Source of the DNA: Sympetrum striolatum
Lineage: Eukaryota > Arthropoda > Insecta > Odonata > Libellulidae
Direction of reading: 5' to 3'
Assembly: GCA_947579665.1 (NCBI GenBank)
Contig: OX388347.1
Coordinates: 23,738,562-23,802,561 of the forward strand
DNA length: 64,000 nucleotides
This document shows, one piece after another, positions 28,740 to 41,890 of this stretch. The notes under the pieces are model-generated. The model did not search any database. It saw only the letters and a list, made by a program, of their open reading frames with translations, and was not told the DNA's origin. The translations under genes were made by a program, and so were the position numbers. How positions within the stretch are numbered: position 1 is the first letter of the stretch; the number at the start of each line of letters is the position of its first letter.

Positions 28740-30420
28740 GGAGTGAAAACGAGCTCGAAATCCGCTTTGCATAACAGGGTGCGGAGGCTGGTGTGAGGCG
28801 CGCCGTCCCACATTATACCTTTGGTCATTGATAGGCGTTAAGAGGCAGCATCACGCCTGTCATAACAAGGCGAAAGCAAATTAAATCTTAAAAATGAAGG
28901 GTCAGAGGGAGAGGTCAACGGGGATTCCTGAGGAAACCACTAGGGTACAGAAGGGCTTGCGTGGGTAGGGAGAGGGTAAAAGTGGGTAGGGTGCAAGGGA
29001 GCTGCCGGTCGCAGAGATGGCCCAAGACGAATGAGAGGGCCTGTGGGAGTATGGGAAGGGGAAGTTATGCCGAAGAACAGACCCCCGCGGCGAAGAGATT
29101 CAGGGAAAAGAGGAGAGGAAAACGAAGAGGGGAAGTCGGAAAAGAAGATTTGTAGTTTTTGAGGAATTTTACGCCCTCTTTATGCCAAGTTAGAACTGAT
29201 TGTTATGATTTATTTTAGGATCCTGATAAATATACATTTTGTAAGCAAATATTTATTTCCGAGGCCTGCGAAAGATGACGTAGTTTTATCTCCTAATGCT
29301 ACTCAAACATTTAACCGAAAAGAAAATTTTATGGGAAATATATCGAAGGAGTGCCCACCCCGAAAAAATATTACTTGCGTTTATTAATAAATCTGTTAAA
29401 TGATAAGCTAAATTTTCTGAGGTATATTTATGGATAAACGATGTTCTCTTGTAAGTTGAGGGCATACAATCTGGAAAGAAACCATTTTGGAGAGACTTTC
29501 GTAGATGAATAAGCTAAGAATGAAAAACAATTTGTCCTTAACTTATTAACGATATAAGCATTCCTTAATTCACAATTCAATGCAAATTGTTTCGGCATAG
29601 TATACCGAAAATAGGAATTGTTGGAGATTCCACCAAACTGTCTTATATTAAACATTTTTCAAAGAAGACTTAAGACACAACATCCAAGGTTGAAAATGAA
29701 ATCTACAAATACGTATCTACAACCTTGCAAATTAGAGCAAACAGATTGATAACAAAACTTATCGAGACGATATTGATCTTGAATTTTCTCGCCATATTTA
29801 GAATAGGACTCATAAAATATCTTCAGATAAACATTTTATTTCAAGTATTTTATCTAATCTATCACAAACTTTTTTTCTAAGCTTACCAAACACTTCTCGT
29901 AAACATTCCCATCGATAGGACCTTAGGTAATTAAAGTAAAAAACACGCATAGTAATTATCAATCATTGAAAAAATAAGAGCTTTAAAAAGTTCCAGTTAT
30001 TACGGAGGCTGGATTAGCGACATTAGAAAACAACTTTCGGCGACGCTGGTTCTCGGGAGGTGAGAAAGAATAAGAGTGGGAAGGTCGTATGGGTACAGAA
30101 GAATTATTTTCCATCGCGGAGAGGGTCAAGGGTGTGAGCGGTCTAAGGAACCCCGCAGAGAGGCAACACGCCTCCTCGGACAACCCACTCCACCTACTCG
30201 CTTCAACGGCCTTCTCTCCTCCTCCACTTCCCCGGTGATATAACCTCCGCTTGGGTTTGCTCTCACGGAACCGTAAATAAATAAGTTCGAGGAAGCAACA
30301 GGGAGAAAAAATGGGACCTAATATTTTCCCACCTGACTGCATCAATTAGCACATTTAAAAAGGCGGGTAATTGACAGTTGACACGGCGAGGAGGAAGGTG
30401 AAAAGTGGGTTCATTATGAA
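28740..30420. other. Two GC-rich islands
   Basis: The stretch at 28740-29150 is G/A-rich on the plus strand. The stretch at 30010-30420 carries a 120-codon minus frame (29983-30345) that lacks any recognisable motif. Confidence 0.4.
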
Positions 30421-31689
30421 AACATGAAGCCGACTCCGCTTGGGCACCGGGAATAACTCATTCATTGAAATTACTGAGGGCAAACAATTTCACGCTCTTC
30501 GGACGTAATTTTACAAAATGACTCGCATGACTCACGGCGACGAAAACGAGACAAAAAGAGGACACGGTGAGAGATAAAAAAATACAGACGACAACGGGAG
30601 AAGATCATTGAAAATTATCAGATGTCGACGAAAATTTCAGCAGAAGAAGCACCACTTTTGCAATTAAGCAGCCATGAATTCCACTAGGATGACTTTTATC
30701 CTAAAACGTAAGCCGCTAATCCTAATCAAACATCCTATCCACTGATTTCAGATAATCATCACTACTTATGCCTAATTGTTACGATAATGAATCAAAGAGC
30801 AAATGGTATAAAATTAATCTCTGTAAAATTGAAAAGATGGATGCTTTACCTTCCACACTCGAAGGTAACTTCACCTGAGATTTAACACCACCCCGTTACA
30901 TTTGTTAACTAAACTTAACTATAATTGGATACTACGCCATAGTTTTTCAATTTCTAAGGAATATAATTGGGGCTTAAAAAATATAACAGAAAAATGGTGT
31001 CACAAAATTAAGAGGATGAAGACAAAACTCGAAGATAAGGTATTGGGCTCCAAGAACAGTTTTCTTTCACAAAGGTATGGATTAATTTAATGAAGGGATT
31101 TTATAAGAAGGAATTATCTACATATTTAAAACTTGATACTTTTTAAAAGCTTAACATACATCCGATTTTTTATAACAGCATTATAATCACTTCCCAAATT
31201 TATAAAATACATTTTCTGTTATTTAATTTAACGCTTCCGCAAGAAACAAATGTTGACTATTTTACGTTAAGTACCCTCTATTACAATCCCTGTATTCAAT
31301 AAGACTTTTATACGACCTAACTTAATTCTAAAAATTTACACCGTAAAGCCTGTCAAACAGTATTTCCGAAAGAGCCTAAGTTTATTGATTAATCAGCCGG
31401 ATTGTCATGGAATTACATTAATAGTAATTAGCAATTAATCATCTTACAAATTGAAATCATCCTACGGGGGAAAATATGAATATTCATCAGCAGCCGCAGA
31501 AAGAAAAAACCTTACACCACACCGAAAATCAGGTTCTCACGAGTATTTGCCCGAAAAAATCAACCGAGCTTCTGATCGAAATAAAAACCGATTAATAAAA
31601 GCGACGGACATACGCTTTTATTCCTCGCGATAAAAATTAAAGAGCATCGCATTAATAAAACCTAAGACGCTTATCCAAACGGACTCTGA

Positions 31690-34260
31690 TTAAAAATGCG
31701 TCATTAATTGGTACCATCTCGGGCACACACATCGTCGTAAATACGCAAGAATCGCTCGCTTCGACAGACGATGATAGCGGCCATTAGTCACGCCGAGTCT
31801 GTCCTCGCCTGACTCCTGAACGATAGATAATATGCACATCACTCGAGTCGAGCGGGTTGCGCATCCCAAGGGGCTTCCTCTACATAGGCGGGGGAAGGAG
31901 GGGAGGAAGGGGGAGAATCCTTTTGGATCCACTCGGAGGAGAGTATGAGGAAGTTAGCCCATTTACTTCTTCCTTTACGCGAGAAAAAATGAATGAGAGA
32001 GGAAATCCCATTCCCCAGCGTGAAATGAGACCAGAATGAATTTTGACAGTGAAGCATCTTGAATTCATCTTCGGATGTAGAAGAACGTGCCTTGCATACG
32101 GAGGAAGAATGGAAGTTTTTGCTTCCTCGAACCCTTTTAAAACGCCGATTTCATCGTTACCCGAAATATTTCTTCGTGAATTATTTCCGATGCTGGGAAA
32201 GCGAGGGGACGTGATTGAGATAAAAAGAGTTCCAAGGATGGAGTGATTGACATTCGATTTTAATTCTGAGGAGTAAGACAAGTCTCGCGAATCAAACGGA
32301 GCATACGAAGAATTTTCGAGGAAAGGAAACTAATTAAAATAACAGCCAACTGCCTTCTGATGTGGTTACATTTAAGTCCACACCTGCTTCCATTTCACTT
32401 TCAAAAAACACCAACACATTCCGCCTAAGTTTTGGATTCATGATTTTTTAAATTTTAATCTTCATAAATTAACAAGGCTAATCATAAAATCAAATGATCA
32501 GCGAATTATCCAAACGACATTAATAACCAAGTGACTAAAAACCTTAGGAAATTACTTCATCAATATATGACATGAATTAATATCCAAGAAAAGGTTGAAT
32601 AATGCGCTAAACACCTATGTATGAATATATTTCAATAAATTAGATATGATTTATTTTGCTATAAAAATATTTTCCCTGCGTGAATTTAATCACACTTTCA
32701 TATTTAGTATTTCAAATTAATGGATGAAGACTATCTAAAATATGTTTTCACATTTCGGAAGTTAATTTCCTCTACTATCCAGAGATGGTGAATTTATCTC
32801 ATAATTTCATTAACTATTTTCAATTAACATTTGAAAATTCTTTCGTCATTTTAACAAATATAGAAGGGTGACAGAATGTGAAGAAGTCGAAATTTCCCCT
32901 ATAAGCCCTAGAATTCACCCAAACGCGGCGATGGGGCATAAATTTAACCCTGCTGCCCGAAAACAGGAACCAACACCGTGGTATCCTGTAAATCCGCCAA
33001 AAGCAAACCTTTCGGTCTCTCCCTTTTCTTCGGGAATAAGAAGGGGCGACGCAGATGCAAGCCATTACACTAATGAGATCACATCAGCAAGGATGAAAGA
33101 ATCGGGATGGAGTAAAAACAGAGACTGAGGAGAACAAAGCGTTGGACACGGTGACCAGCGGTTTATTGCGCCTAGACATGAGAAATTACAAAATATCACG
33201 CTGGATGTTCTCTAATGGACAATTGCGAAGAGATTAATGAATGAGTAAGATTTAATCACAGATAATTTTTAAACATAATTACTAACTTTAACACAAACTA
33301 ATCACAAGTACTGCAAAAGTAATTATTAGTAACAGCAATATTTCCTTGAGTATGGGAACTCAAGGCAAATATTTTTCACATTGAATGATCCCTAAGGTTC
33401 TTAGACATATCAGAAAACGAGGAATTATACTGGCTTATTCTAACGTCAGCACAATCTGCTCCGAAGAACATATTACTTCCTTTCCCTTATTTCCCTTATT
33501 TACAAATACATTCTAAAACTCCGAGGAATCTACCCGAAGATTATTACATTTACTGAAGAACAGTATTTAATTAACTTGGCAAATGATTTGACTCAATTAA
33601 TTCGAATGTATGCGATGACAATCATGATACATTTCAAATACATCTCTTTGTCCACGTAATGCCCCGAATCTCCTGCGCCACAAAACCAAATGAATCCCTT
33701 AATGTGGACGCCCGAATTGCAACTGGACCGAAAAAATTCTTCCCGTTTGGCCTTCGCAAAACATTCGAGGGGACAGTGCACACAAATCTAAAGGAAAGAA
33801 TGGCAAACAAACGGAGCGGTTAGGATGAGCGAGTGTGTACAACGGGGGAGGACTTACCCCTTGATAAACGTAGCGAAGCGGAGTTTCTCCAGACGGGAAG
33901 GGTACATGAGGGGAAGGTTAACCGATGAAGAGGGAGAAGATATTCAGACGAGTACTTAGCCCCCTTCCCTCCTATCATCCCTCCCGTGGAGGCAAATTTG
34001 GAACACGGTTCTTCGCGGCAGGGGTGGAAATCGGCTCTGGGGAGGGAATCGAGGGCAGCACTGATGGAAGGGAGAGGCGATAACTCAAAAGAAAAAGAGG
34101 GGAGAATTTTTGGGAAGGAACGAAAGCACGTGAGATGGAATCAGTAAGGCAATATCGGAGACTGGGCCAAGGCGGTGAGGACAAAAAGGCGGGTCTCTGA
34201 AAGAAGGGGAAATGTGTTGGGTAATGTGAAAAAGGAAAGGAAGGAAAAGAGACTGCGGCT
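31690..34260. other. GC-rich islands separated by AT-rich DNA
   Basis: The islands lie at about 31690-32010 and 33790-34260, the second strongly purine-rich on the plus strand. Open frames between 31690 and 32281 overlap on both strands and have no family resemblance. Confidence 0.4.
33337..33373. repeat. Hairpin, 15-bp arms with one indel
   Basis: AATATTTCCTTGAGT pairs with ACTCAAGGCAAATATT across a 6-base loop (33352-33357), with one unpaired base. Confidence 0.7.
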
Positions 34261-34950
34261 AAAGGTGAATATGATCTTCGGAATGAATATGAATTTTCAA
34301 GATAGAGAATATTCCAGTAACGTATACATATTTAGCTTTCAGTTCTTAAAATTGAAACTTCTTTCAAAGCAGCGTCAGAGATCGTTCCTGAAAATAAGTT
34401 ATAAGCTGCTACAGGAAGTATATACCATTAAATCTATATGGAAGCAAAATATTTAAAGGGACTATGACATTAACTATGATCTAAACCTTCAAAGTAATAA
34501 ACAAACAACTTGGAGAATGAGCTGCTCTATTGAGATCAACTTGATGGTTTTCATCCTTCATTAATACTAACTACATTGGCTACAATCATTGGTAATCTAT
34601 ACAGCACACAACTGATACAGTAACTTAGAATTCTTCACTTTTACGATGACATCAACCGTGAAAGAAGAATGCTATTTTCATATCTTTAGTTATTTAATTA
34701 TTATGATAAAAATGCTCACATTTCACTGAAAATATCTGTAAATAATGCAAATAATGGAATAGAAAACAAGTAACAGGCCATTAAACAATGACAGCGGCAT
34801 AAAAATAAAAATCACTCGGTACAAAGAAAAGAGAGGAAGATATTATAAATTCCTGGTTTGAAATGAATCACACTCTACTTTAACGAAATAATAAACCCTG
34901 CTTAAAAGATATGTAATTGTAATTTACGAGATATATTTTTATAATACATA

Positions 34951-35012
34951 CCTTGTTTTACCTAACTAAAATTTACTTGAGAAAGATTCTAAAAGCATTT
35001 CGTAAAACAAGG
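34951..35012. repeat. 11-bp inverted repeat
   Basis: CCTTGTTTTAC (34951-34961) and GTAAAACAAGG (35002-35012) are exact inverted copies 40 bases apart. There is no target duplication and no other element signature. Confidence 0.45.
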
Positions 35013-35479
35013 TCTCAAAATCATTTTATCATTTTGTTAGTTTTTTATCAAATCAACGGAATAAAGATCAAAACGCTTTCCAAAGGATTTAAACCACTTA
35101 AAAAGATGGGAATAAAAGAGTAAAAATATAACGCTCAATTCTAACAAAACTAGAGATTCCTTTAATACAGATTATCTGAAACGATTTGCCGCGTTGCACA
35201 AGCACAACACAAGGAGACTCAGATTTCTAATAGTACAGATAACTAGTTTTGCGATACAAGAAACATGGATTAATATTCGAATATTTTCAGTGAAAATATG
35301 TCCATCGGGGAAATGAAGTTGAGAAACTTGGCTAATAAAACCTAATGCAATAGTAACTGTGATTAATTCCATAGTGATGTTAATGACCTAGCTAACATAA
35401 CCCATTTAATCATTTCCCTCTTAAGACGGAAATAACAATTGCTATTCAAGCTTCCAGATATTCAATTCGTGTAGGAATG

Positions 35480-35910
35480 TAACATCCTGAGACTGTCTGG
35501 GAGACTTGGACGGTAAAGAGAGAAACGATGAGCAAATCAGAGGAAGAACGGACGGAAGATATGAGGTACGGAGCAGTTCGGAGGACATAAGGACAACGGG
35601 AGATTGAAAAGATTCATCCCCTTTTGTGGGGAGAACTGCACCGGACGTGGGCAAAAGGAAACGCACTCCTTCTATCGATTTTATGATTTCCTTTGGCTGC
35701 GAGAGGACGAGGGATGAAAACGAGCGAATGGGGAGTTGATGGCTGAGAAGGGCGCGTATGTGTGAGTGGGAGGACACTCCGGAGAAACTTTCTCGGGAGA
35801 CTTCCCTCCTTCCTGCAAAGAACGGGAAGTGAAGATGGTTGAAAGGGAGGATGAGATATCAGAGGGACACCGTCATCACCCACGTCTCTAGGCAGTGGTA
35901 AAATTGGAGT
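35480..35910. other. Purine-rich island
   Basis: The plus strand is G/A-rich. Two overlapping minus frames of 100-111 codons are Ser/Pro/Leu-rich readings of it. Confidence 0.45.
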
Positions 35911-36413
35911 TCCCAAAGTCGAAATAATATAAGCGTTTAGTGTACGAGAGAAGTTTTATAAGTAGGAGAGATAGATGAACCTAAACTTAGAAAATGCTAC
36001 AAAAAGGATGATTGAAAATGTGGTATTCAATAACAGTAACTATGTGAGAGAGAATCACGTATGAGGCTGGAAATTCCACGAGAATAGACTGAAAAGATGC
36101 AACGAATAATAATATAACGAAGACACATGTAAAATATAAAATAGTTCCCAAAATTCATGCCAAAAAACTGTATATTTTTTAATCTTTGGAACCAGGGAAA
36201 ATAAGTTATGCCGTTTTCACCGGAATAATTAACAATAATCAACTCATAAAGAATAAAAATAAGCACATTATAATTAATACGATTATATAGCTCTATTGCT
36301 TGCGTGCTACGTTAAATAATATAAAATCTCATTTACACAGATCCATAGATGAGTCTTCTTCCATTTCAAATTGGTCACAATAATTAAGTGAACTTTGATT
36401 ATCAAAAAGCATC

Positions 36414-36633
36414 AATTAGAGGTTTAAAATCTCCAAAACCCGTCTTTGTCGGCGTTTCTCCTTTAAGTCGGAGTAAAGTAAAGTAAAGGTAGTCGTAGAA
36501 AGCAAGAAAGGAATTCCGTACCATTATCGGTACAATAATAGTGCGGCATTCCTTTCTTGCTTTCTTTGACTACCGGGAAGTAAGAGGAGGAACGTCGACA
36601 AAGACGGCTTTTGGAGATTTTAAACATCTAATT
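36414..36633. mobile_element. 220-bp foldback (hairpin) element
   Basis: The two halves are inverted copies. The left starts AATTAGA then GTTTAAAATCTCCAAAA and CCGTCTTTGTCG. The right half gives the same blocks on the opposite strand, ending TCTAATT. Inner blocks AAAGCAAGAAAGGAAT and ATTCCTTTCTTGCTTT also pair, down to a central GTACC/GGTAC loop region. Pairing covers nearly the whole unit, with scattered mismatches and small indels. There is no open frame. It looks like a foldback MITE, but I cannot identify a convincing target duplication or a superfamily. Confidence 0.75.
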
Positions 36634-37079
36634 CATTAACAGCCGTGTTCCAATATTTCTTTCTTTATAAAAAAGCGTCAATATCGATTGCAGCTGTCGA
36701 ATGATAGTCGATGATCACTTAAGTTCATATTTGCATCTATTTACTTCGATTAAGATGATAAAGCTACAAATTATAATTTAAGTATAAATAATAGTTATGT
36801 TTAGCATATATAACAAATAATTTTTATTATTTTGAGCGGCATTACTTATATCCATTTCCATCTACCTAGCATAGAGAATAATTCGTACTCGTTTTCTCGT
36901 TCTATAAAAGAAATTATAGGAAAAATATGCACATTGCCACTTGATGCTGAATCACTAAACAACCTCTGCTATTGTCGTAATGATATGATGTAGAAGTTTC
37001 TTTTACGTAAAGAGTAAACCTATTCCCCACGGTACCTAAATGCTCATACTCTTCAAACACATTCCAACAAACATTTGGC

Positions 37080-40000
37080 GAGATTTCTATGTGCGTTCTG
37101 ACCATAGACGTCCCAGAATAAAGAAAGGGGAGTAAATGGATACGGTATCTCCGTACACACGAGTATGGCAATTCATAGACATGGGGAGAGGTCCTCCCTT
37201 CATCCAAACCGACCGGGATGGCCATTAGCGTCGCCAGAATGGGAAGGAGCTTTGGCGGGCAAAAGTTAACGCCTTTACGGACATGGATGGTTCATTGATG
37301 GGCGAATAAAGATCTCGATTACGACTTCATCTGATTATGTTAAGGCACAAGTGGGCATTTCCATTTATGGGCAGTTCGCCACCAGAATAATGGACTCTAT
37401 ATCCGGCAGTTAAGGGTTTTCCTAACGGCTCTTCAATGGTGGTAGGGAAGCTGTAAAGGAATTACGCCGACGAAATTGAAAAATTCAAAAGAAGCTGACG
37501 ACATAAGGTTGGGAAAAAATTGCCTTAAATTAATTTATATCCTCAATTTTCTTCAAATACGTCTACAACTATTTTCACGCTATTTGTCGAAAATCGTATT
37601 TCCTTCTCCGTAATTCATTCAGCAAGTATATAAAAAAACGAAGAGGCATAAATTAGGTATGGAATGATAGAATATAAAATTTTTTTAAATTTGAAGAAAG
37701 TAATATTGAAAAGGGAAATATAATGAATTTAAAATCGAAAAAAATATCAATTAAAAAGAAAAATTACAAGATTATCTTTCGGATTAAAACAAAGCTATCA
37801 ATCCCTTTGTGGTAGCTTAAGGGAGGAAACTTCTAATCTTTATCGATAAAGGGAGAACTATATAATTGAATATTTATGTGCATTTGAAACAAAATAATTT
37901 AAATTCTATTGAAGTGTGTAGAAGTTTCAATTTTCTATTCTTTTCAATTTATAATTTCCACATGAACCGAATTCACGAATGCATCGAATATTTAATAAAT
38001 ATCGAGACAAACACAAAGACCAATTATTAGAGATAAATCACATCAATATTAAAACGTTTCTCAACATCATCACTACAATCTCTATGACATCAGATTCCTT
38101 ACACTCAGATCACAGTTACGTTACAGAAAACAAAGGAATAGATAAAGACTTTATTCTTAGGCGCATCCTTCTCATATCAACATAAAATTTACTATAATAC
38201 CAAGATTTCTCGTACATTTTTTCTTCTTTGATAAAAATTTTCTACCAAAAAGTTACGAAAAGAAATTATTTGCCGTGTATTAGGCCCTTGATATTTCCAA
38301 ACTTACACCAATTTAAAAACAAGCGGCTGCCATGTAAAATTATTTACTAAAAATTACGAATTCTAAAAATTATCGATATGAGTCAATGACCAAACCTAAC
38401 ATGTTCGAGGAAGATTAACAGAGAAATATTAATTTTATGGTCTCATATAGAGAAAATAGCCGTTGCGATACAAATTGCCTCCGAAACGTAACGAGAAAGC
38501 ATTTGATGAGTCCATCGGGATCAAAGATAGCCTCAGCGGAATGAGAGAGAGAGAACAGATACGTATAATGGGAACGAGGAAGAGTCCTGAAACAAATGAC
38601 CAGGCACACGCGAATCGACGGAGAGAAAAGCAGGGGAGAAAAGAAATTCCGTCCATATCTCAGCCAAGGGGTCAGACGAGCTGAGTGCTGCCATTAGCCG
38701 CGAAAAAGGAAGGGAGATTCGCTAGGGAAGGGAATCGCTGGTAAAAGATGTGCCGAGCAGAAAGGAAGGGAGGAATGATGGAGTACATGAAAGCGTTGTC
38801 GACAGGTGCATCACAGCAATAAGAACGCCGCTTTAACGAGAGAAGCCGATCCCACTGGTCCAGCTCGCTTTCGAATGAATTGCGCGTTGAAAGGATATTT
38901 TAAAAGGTTAGCTGAAGGGTCATTTCTCGCTGTCTTTCGACCGCATCATTTCGGCTGATATTCGTGCCGCTCAAACGGAGATGAATTTCTCTTCGCATCC
39001 GCCGAGAGGGCATCGATCACGTTTGGAACATGGTGGTGCGAATTTGTTCATTTCTATTCAAGAGTAACATATGTCGTTGTAACTCGGAATTTCTACACGA
39101 GTTGAAAGTTTCAAGAACTTTTCCAAATTCAGTACCAGTGTTTCGATGACCAAAATACATTATAGAGCTTTTATTATCCATAAATATCTACTTATACGCG
39201 CATAATGGAAATAACAATTCTGAGAAATAACAAATCACATTAGATCTAACCTCGATTGAATGATTTCAATAGCACATGTCTTGTTTGGATATCTTACAGC
39301 ATGAATATAAATAATCTATTAAGAACTAATTCATTTGGTGGAAATTTGAATCAGAAAGCGATATAACCAATCATTTATTTATTTTTTAAGGTATTAATTG
39401 ATCAACATTACCGATATCGAGAAGATAATATCTTGAAGTTAATTATTTTTATTTACATTTTTAACTTAACGCGTAAGTAAATCACGGCGAAGTAATCATA
39501 GATAAGTGCCAAAAAACCTTTATGATATTGCAACTAATAAAGTCTATAAAATAACTCAAATTTTGTAAAAATGACCTAGGTGAGCACAGAGATATTACTT
39601 CAATCCCATGGTAACGTATAAATTAATATCTAAGTACAAAATTTACAGGATATAGCCAAAAATACCTGAAATTAAAATAAAGAAACTTTTTACCAATCTG
39701 CAATAAATTCAGGTATGGAAACTATATTTTAAGCCATAACATACCGCCGAACAAGAACTGCCATCGTTTTGAAGTCAAAACTAAAAGCTCGCATCACTCC
39801 ACGTCGCCACCCAATAGAATCCTGATGAAACGTATTTATCAAACCCTCTTCGCCCTAAAAAAATATCCTCGAACAAATTCCTTCCGGCCTCCTTTTCACC
39901 ACGGATGTTTAAGCGCATTTACACGATGCGAACACGAGAACCCGTGCGATGCAGATCAACTTCCGCGCGTAAGCCGAGGCGAATGGGCAATCCGCCAAAT

Positions 40001-40220
40001 GCAACTCCCGCCCATTTTTCTTCCGGCACCGGACAAAATGGATTAATCGCTACTCCAATCTCGTCCGTGTCCGCGATCCTTCGCTATCGCGGTACATGAT
40101 AAAGTCACTGATCGCCATTTGCCGGATGTCTTCGGGGCGAATCCGTTCGGCCTCGTAATATGCAAAATTAAACGGGAGGGATTCAAACGAAGGCCGGGAG
40201 GGATGAATGAGGCGTGGTTA
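37080..40220. other. Three GC-richer islands
   Basis: The islands lie at about 37080-37460, 38460-38900 (purine-rich) and 39830-40220 (pyrimidine-leaning). The 103-codon minus frame at 36914-37225 reads more evenly than most. It lacks splice-site support and any family match. Confidence 0.4.
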
Positions 40221-41865
40221 GAAATAGTGATTATGTCGACTGGATAACAGAAAAAGAGAGATATGCGGTTCTCCGAGAGCTACGATTGAGATCTCGCTGT
40301 GATCATGGAAAAAGCGTTCGAAGACTAATTCACTTCCCGACTCCTCACTTATCCTCAATCTACCGAATGATGAAGCAAAAAGATCTATCCGATCCACAGA
40401 AATGATGCCAATGCCTAAATAGGAAAATCTTTGAATGAAATTTCTCAACAGAGAAATGAATAGTTAACAATAAACTATAGGCATATTTAATGGAACAAAG
40501 ATACATTTTCTTAGGCTAATCTTATAGAAATACAGCTTTATTTAGAGTATTTTTTACCATTCATGACATTTGCTTTCTCTCTTTATTACACATGCTAAAT
40601 CGTGGCAATCTAAAACTTGATTGGATATGAAAGGGGAAAGCAAAGATAAAAGTTGTTTAGTTAAAAAAGACGGGGTATCTATTAAGAGGTCATAGAAAAG
40701 GCGTAAAGACTCGCCTTTGAAGGAACATCCAGAGGTTGTAGACAAATATATCCAAATCTAGGATAGACAATTTCATAAGAAAATAACAAAGGTAGCATTT
40801 TTAAATTTGAATTAAAACGTTGACTCTCTTATCAATTAATAATTGATTAAGATTACAGAAAATACCCTGGAAAAAAATATCCATAAAATAAATTTCTGTA
40901 CAAGTTACACTGAAAATAAATAATATACGACGAGATGAAAGCATTCCTTTCCGAATCATTTCTCGACGAAATTTCAGACGATATTATCATAGCACGTAGA
41001 TTTAAATTAAGAAGCTCGTAAATGGAAGACGTATTATATAACCCTGAGTCTAATTCTAATGGGCGAATTACTACACCCGCATCGGTCATTCTCACCTACT
41101 CAAGAAAGAAACGTTGCAATTGGGTTTATCATTTTATTAGGCAATATAGCATTAGTATGACAGATATCCCAATAACATGACTCCATATCTTCTTAGTCCA
41201 CGCAGCATGGCTTTTGAAACCAACTAGAGCCTGGGAACGGCACCTTACAACGCTATAAAATCGTCCCCAACAGTCCGATACGACTCAAAACAGGCAAACA
41301 AGCAATCCTCCGCAGCATTTCCTTTTTATTAACTCCTTACGGTCATCCACGGTCCTTTACGATCCCCGAGGAATTCAAAAGGAACAAACATTCACACAGG
41401 AACACAAAGCGATTTCTCTCTATAGACCCTCGATGCGATTTACCACTTCCATAGAAGTGCGAAAATATAGGGTTGGGCATACGGGAGAGAGGGATGCTTC
41501 TTCTCTCTCCTCCCTTAGCAGGACATGGAATGGGAGATTAAGGGTAAGAAAGGGGGGGAGATACGATAGAGGACAGGGGAGGTTAGACAACGATCCAATT
41601 TGTAGAGACTTGGGATTGCGAGGCAGTAAAAGGACAGCACTTCTGGGGCGCGTTATAAGAGATGGAGTTCAGGGGGCAAGAGGACGGGGATAAAAAGAAG
41701 AAAGGATCACAAGAGAGAGGGGGGATGAATTGCGAATCAAAGAAGGCCTTTTCGATGAGTTAAGTTTCAAAGAGCTTTTATTTAAAAGTTGCACCCAGAA
41801 CTGAAGAATCTTAGATGTAAATAACAAACAACTGCATCACCTAGGAACAGTCCAGAAGTAAGTTG

Positions 41866-41890
41866 ATAATAATAATAATATAATAATAAG
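41866..41890. repeat. ATA trinucleotide microsatellite
   Basis: About eight ATA/AAT units with one slip form a simple short tandem repeat in AT-rich DNA. Confidence 0.8.

Noticed and set aside
36914..37225. 103-codon minus frame with fairly even amino-acid use
   Set aside because: Its length is expected by chance in 64 kb, and no splice sites or family match could be seen. It is the best of the rejected frames to test with RNA data.
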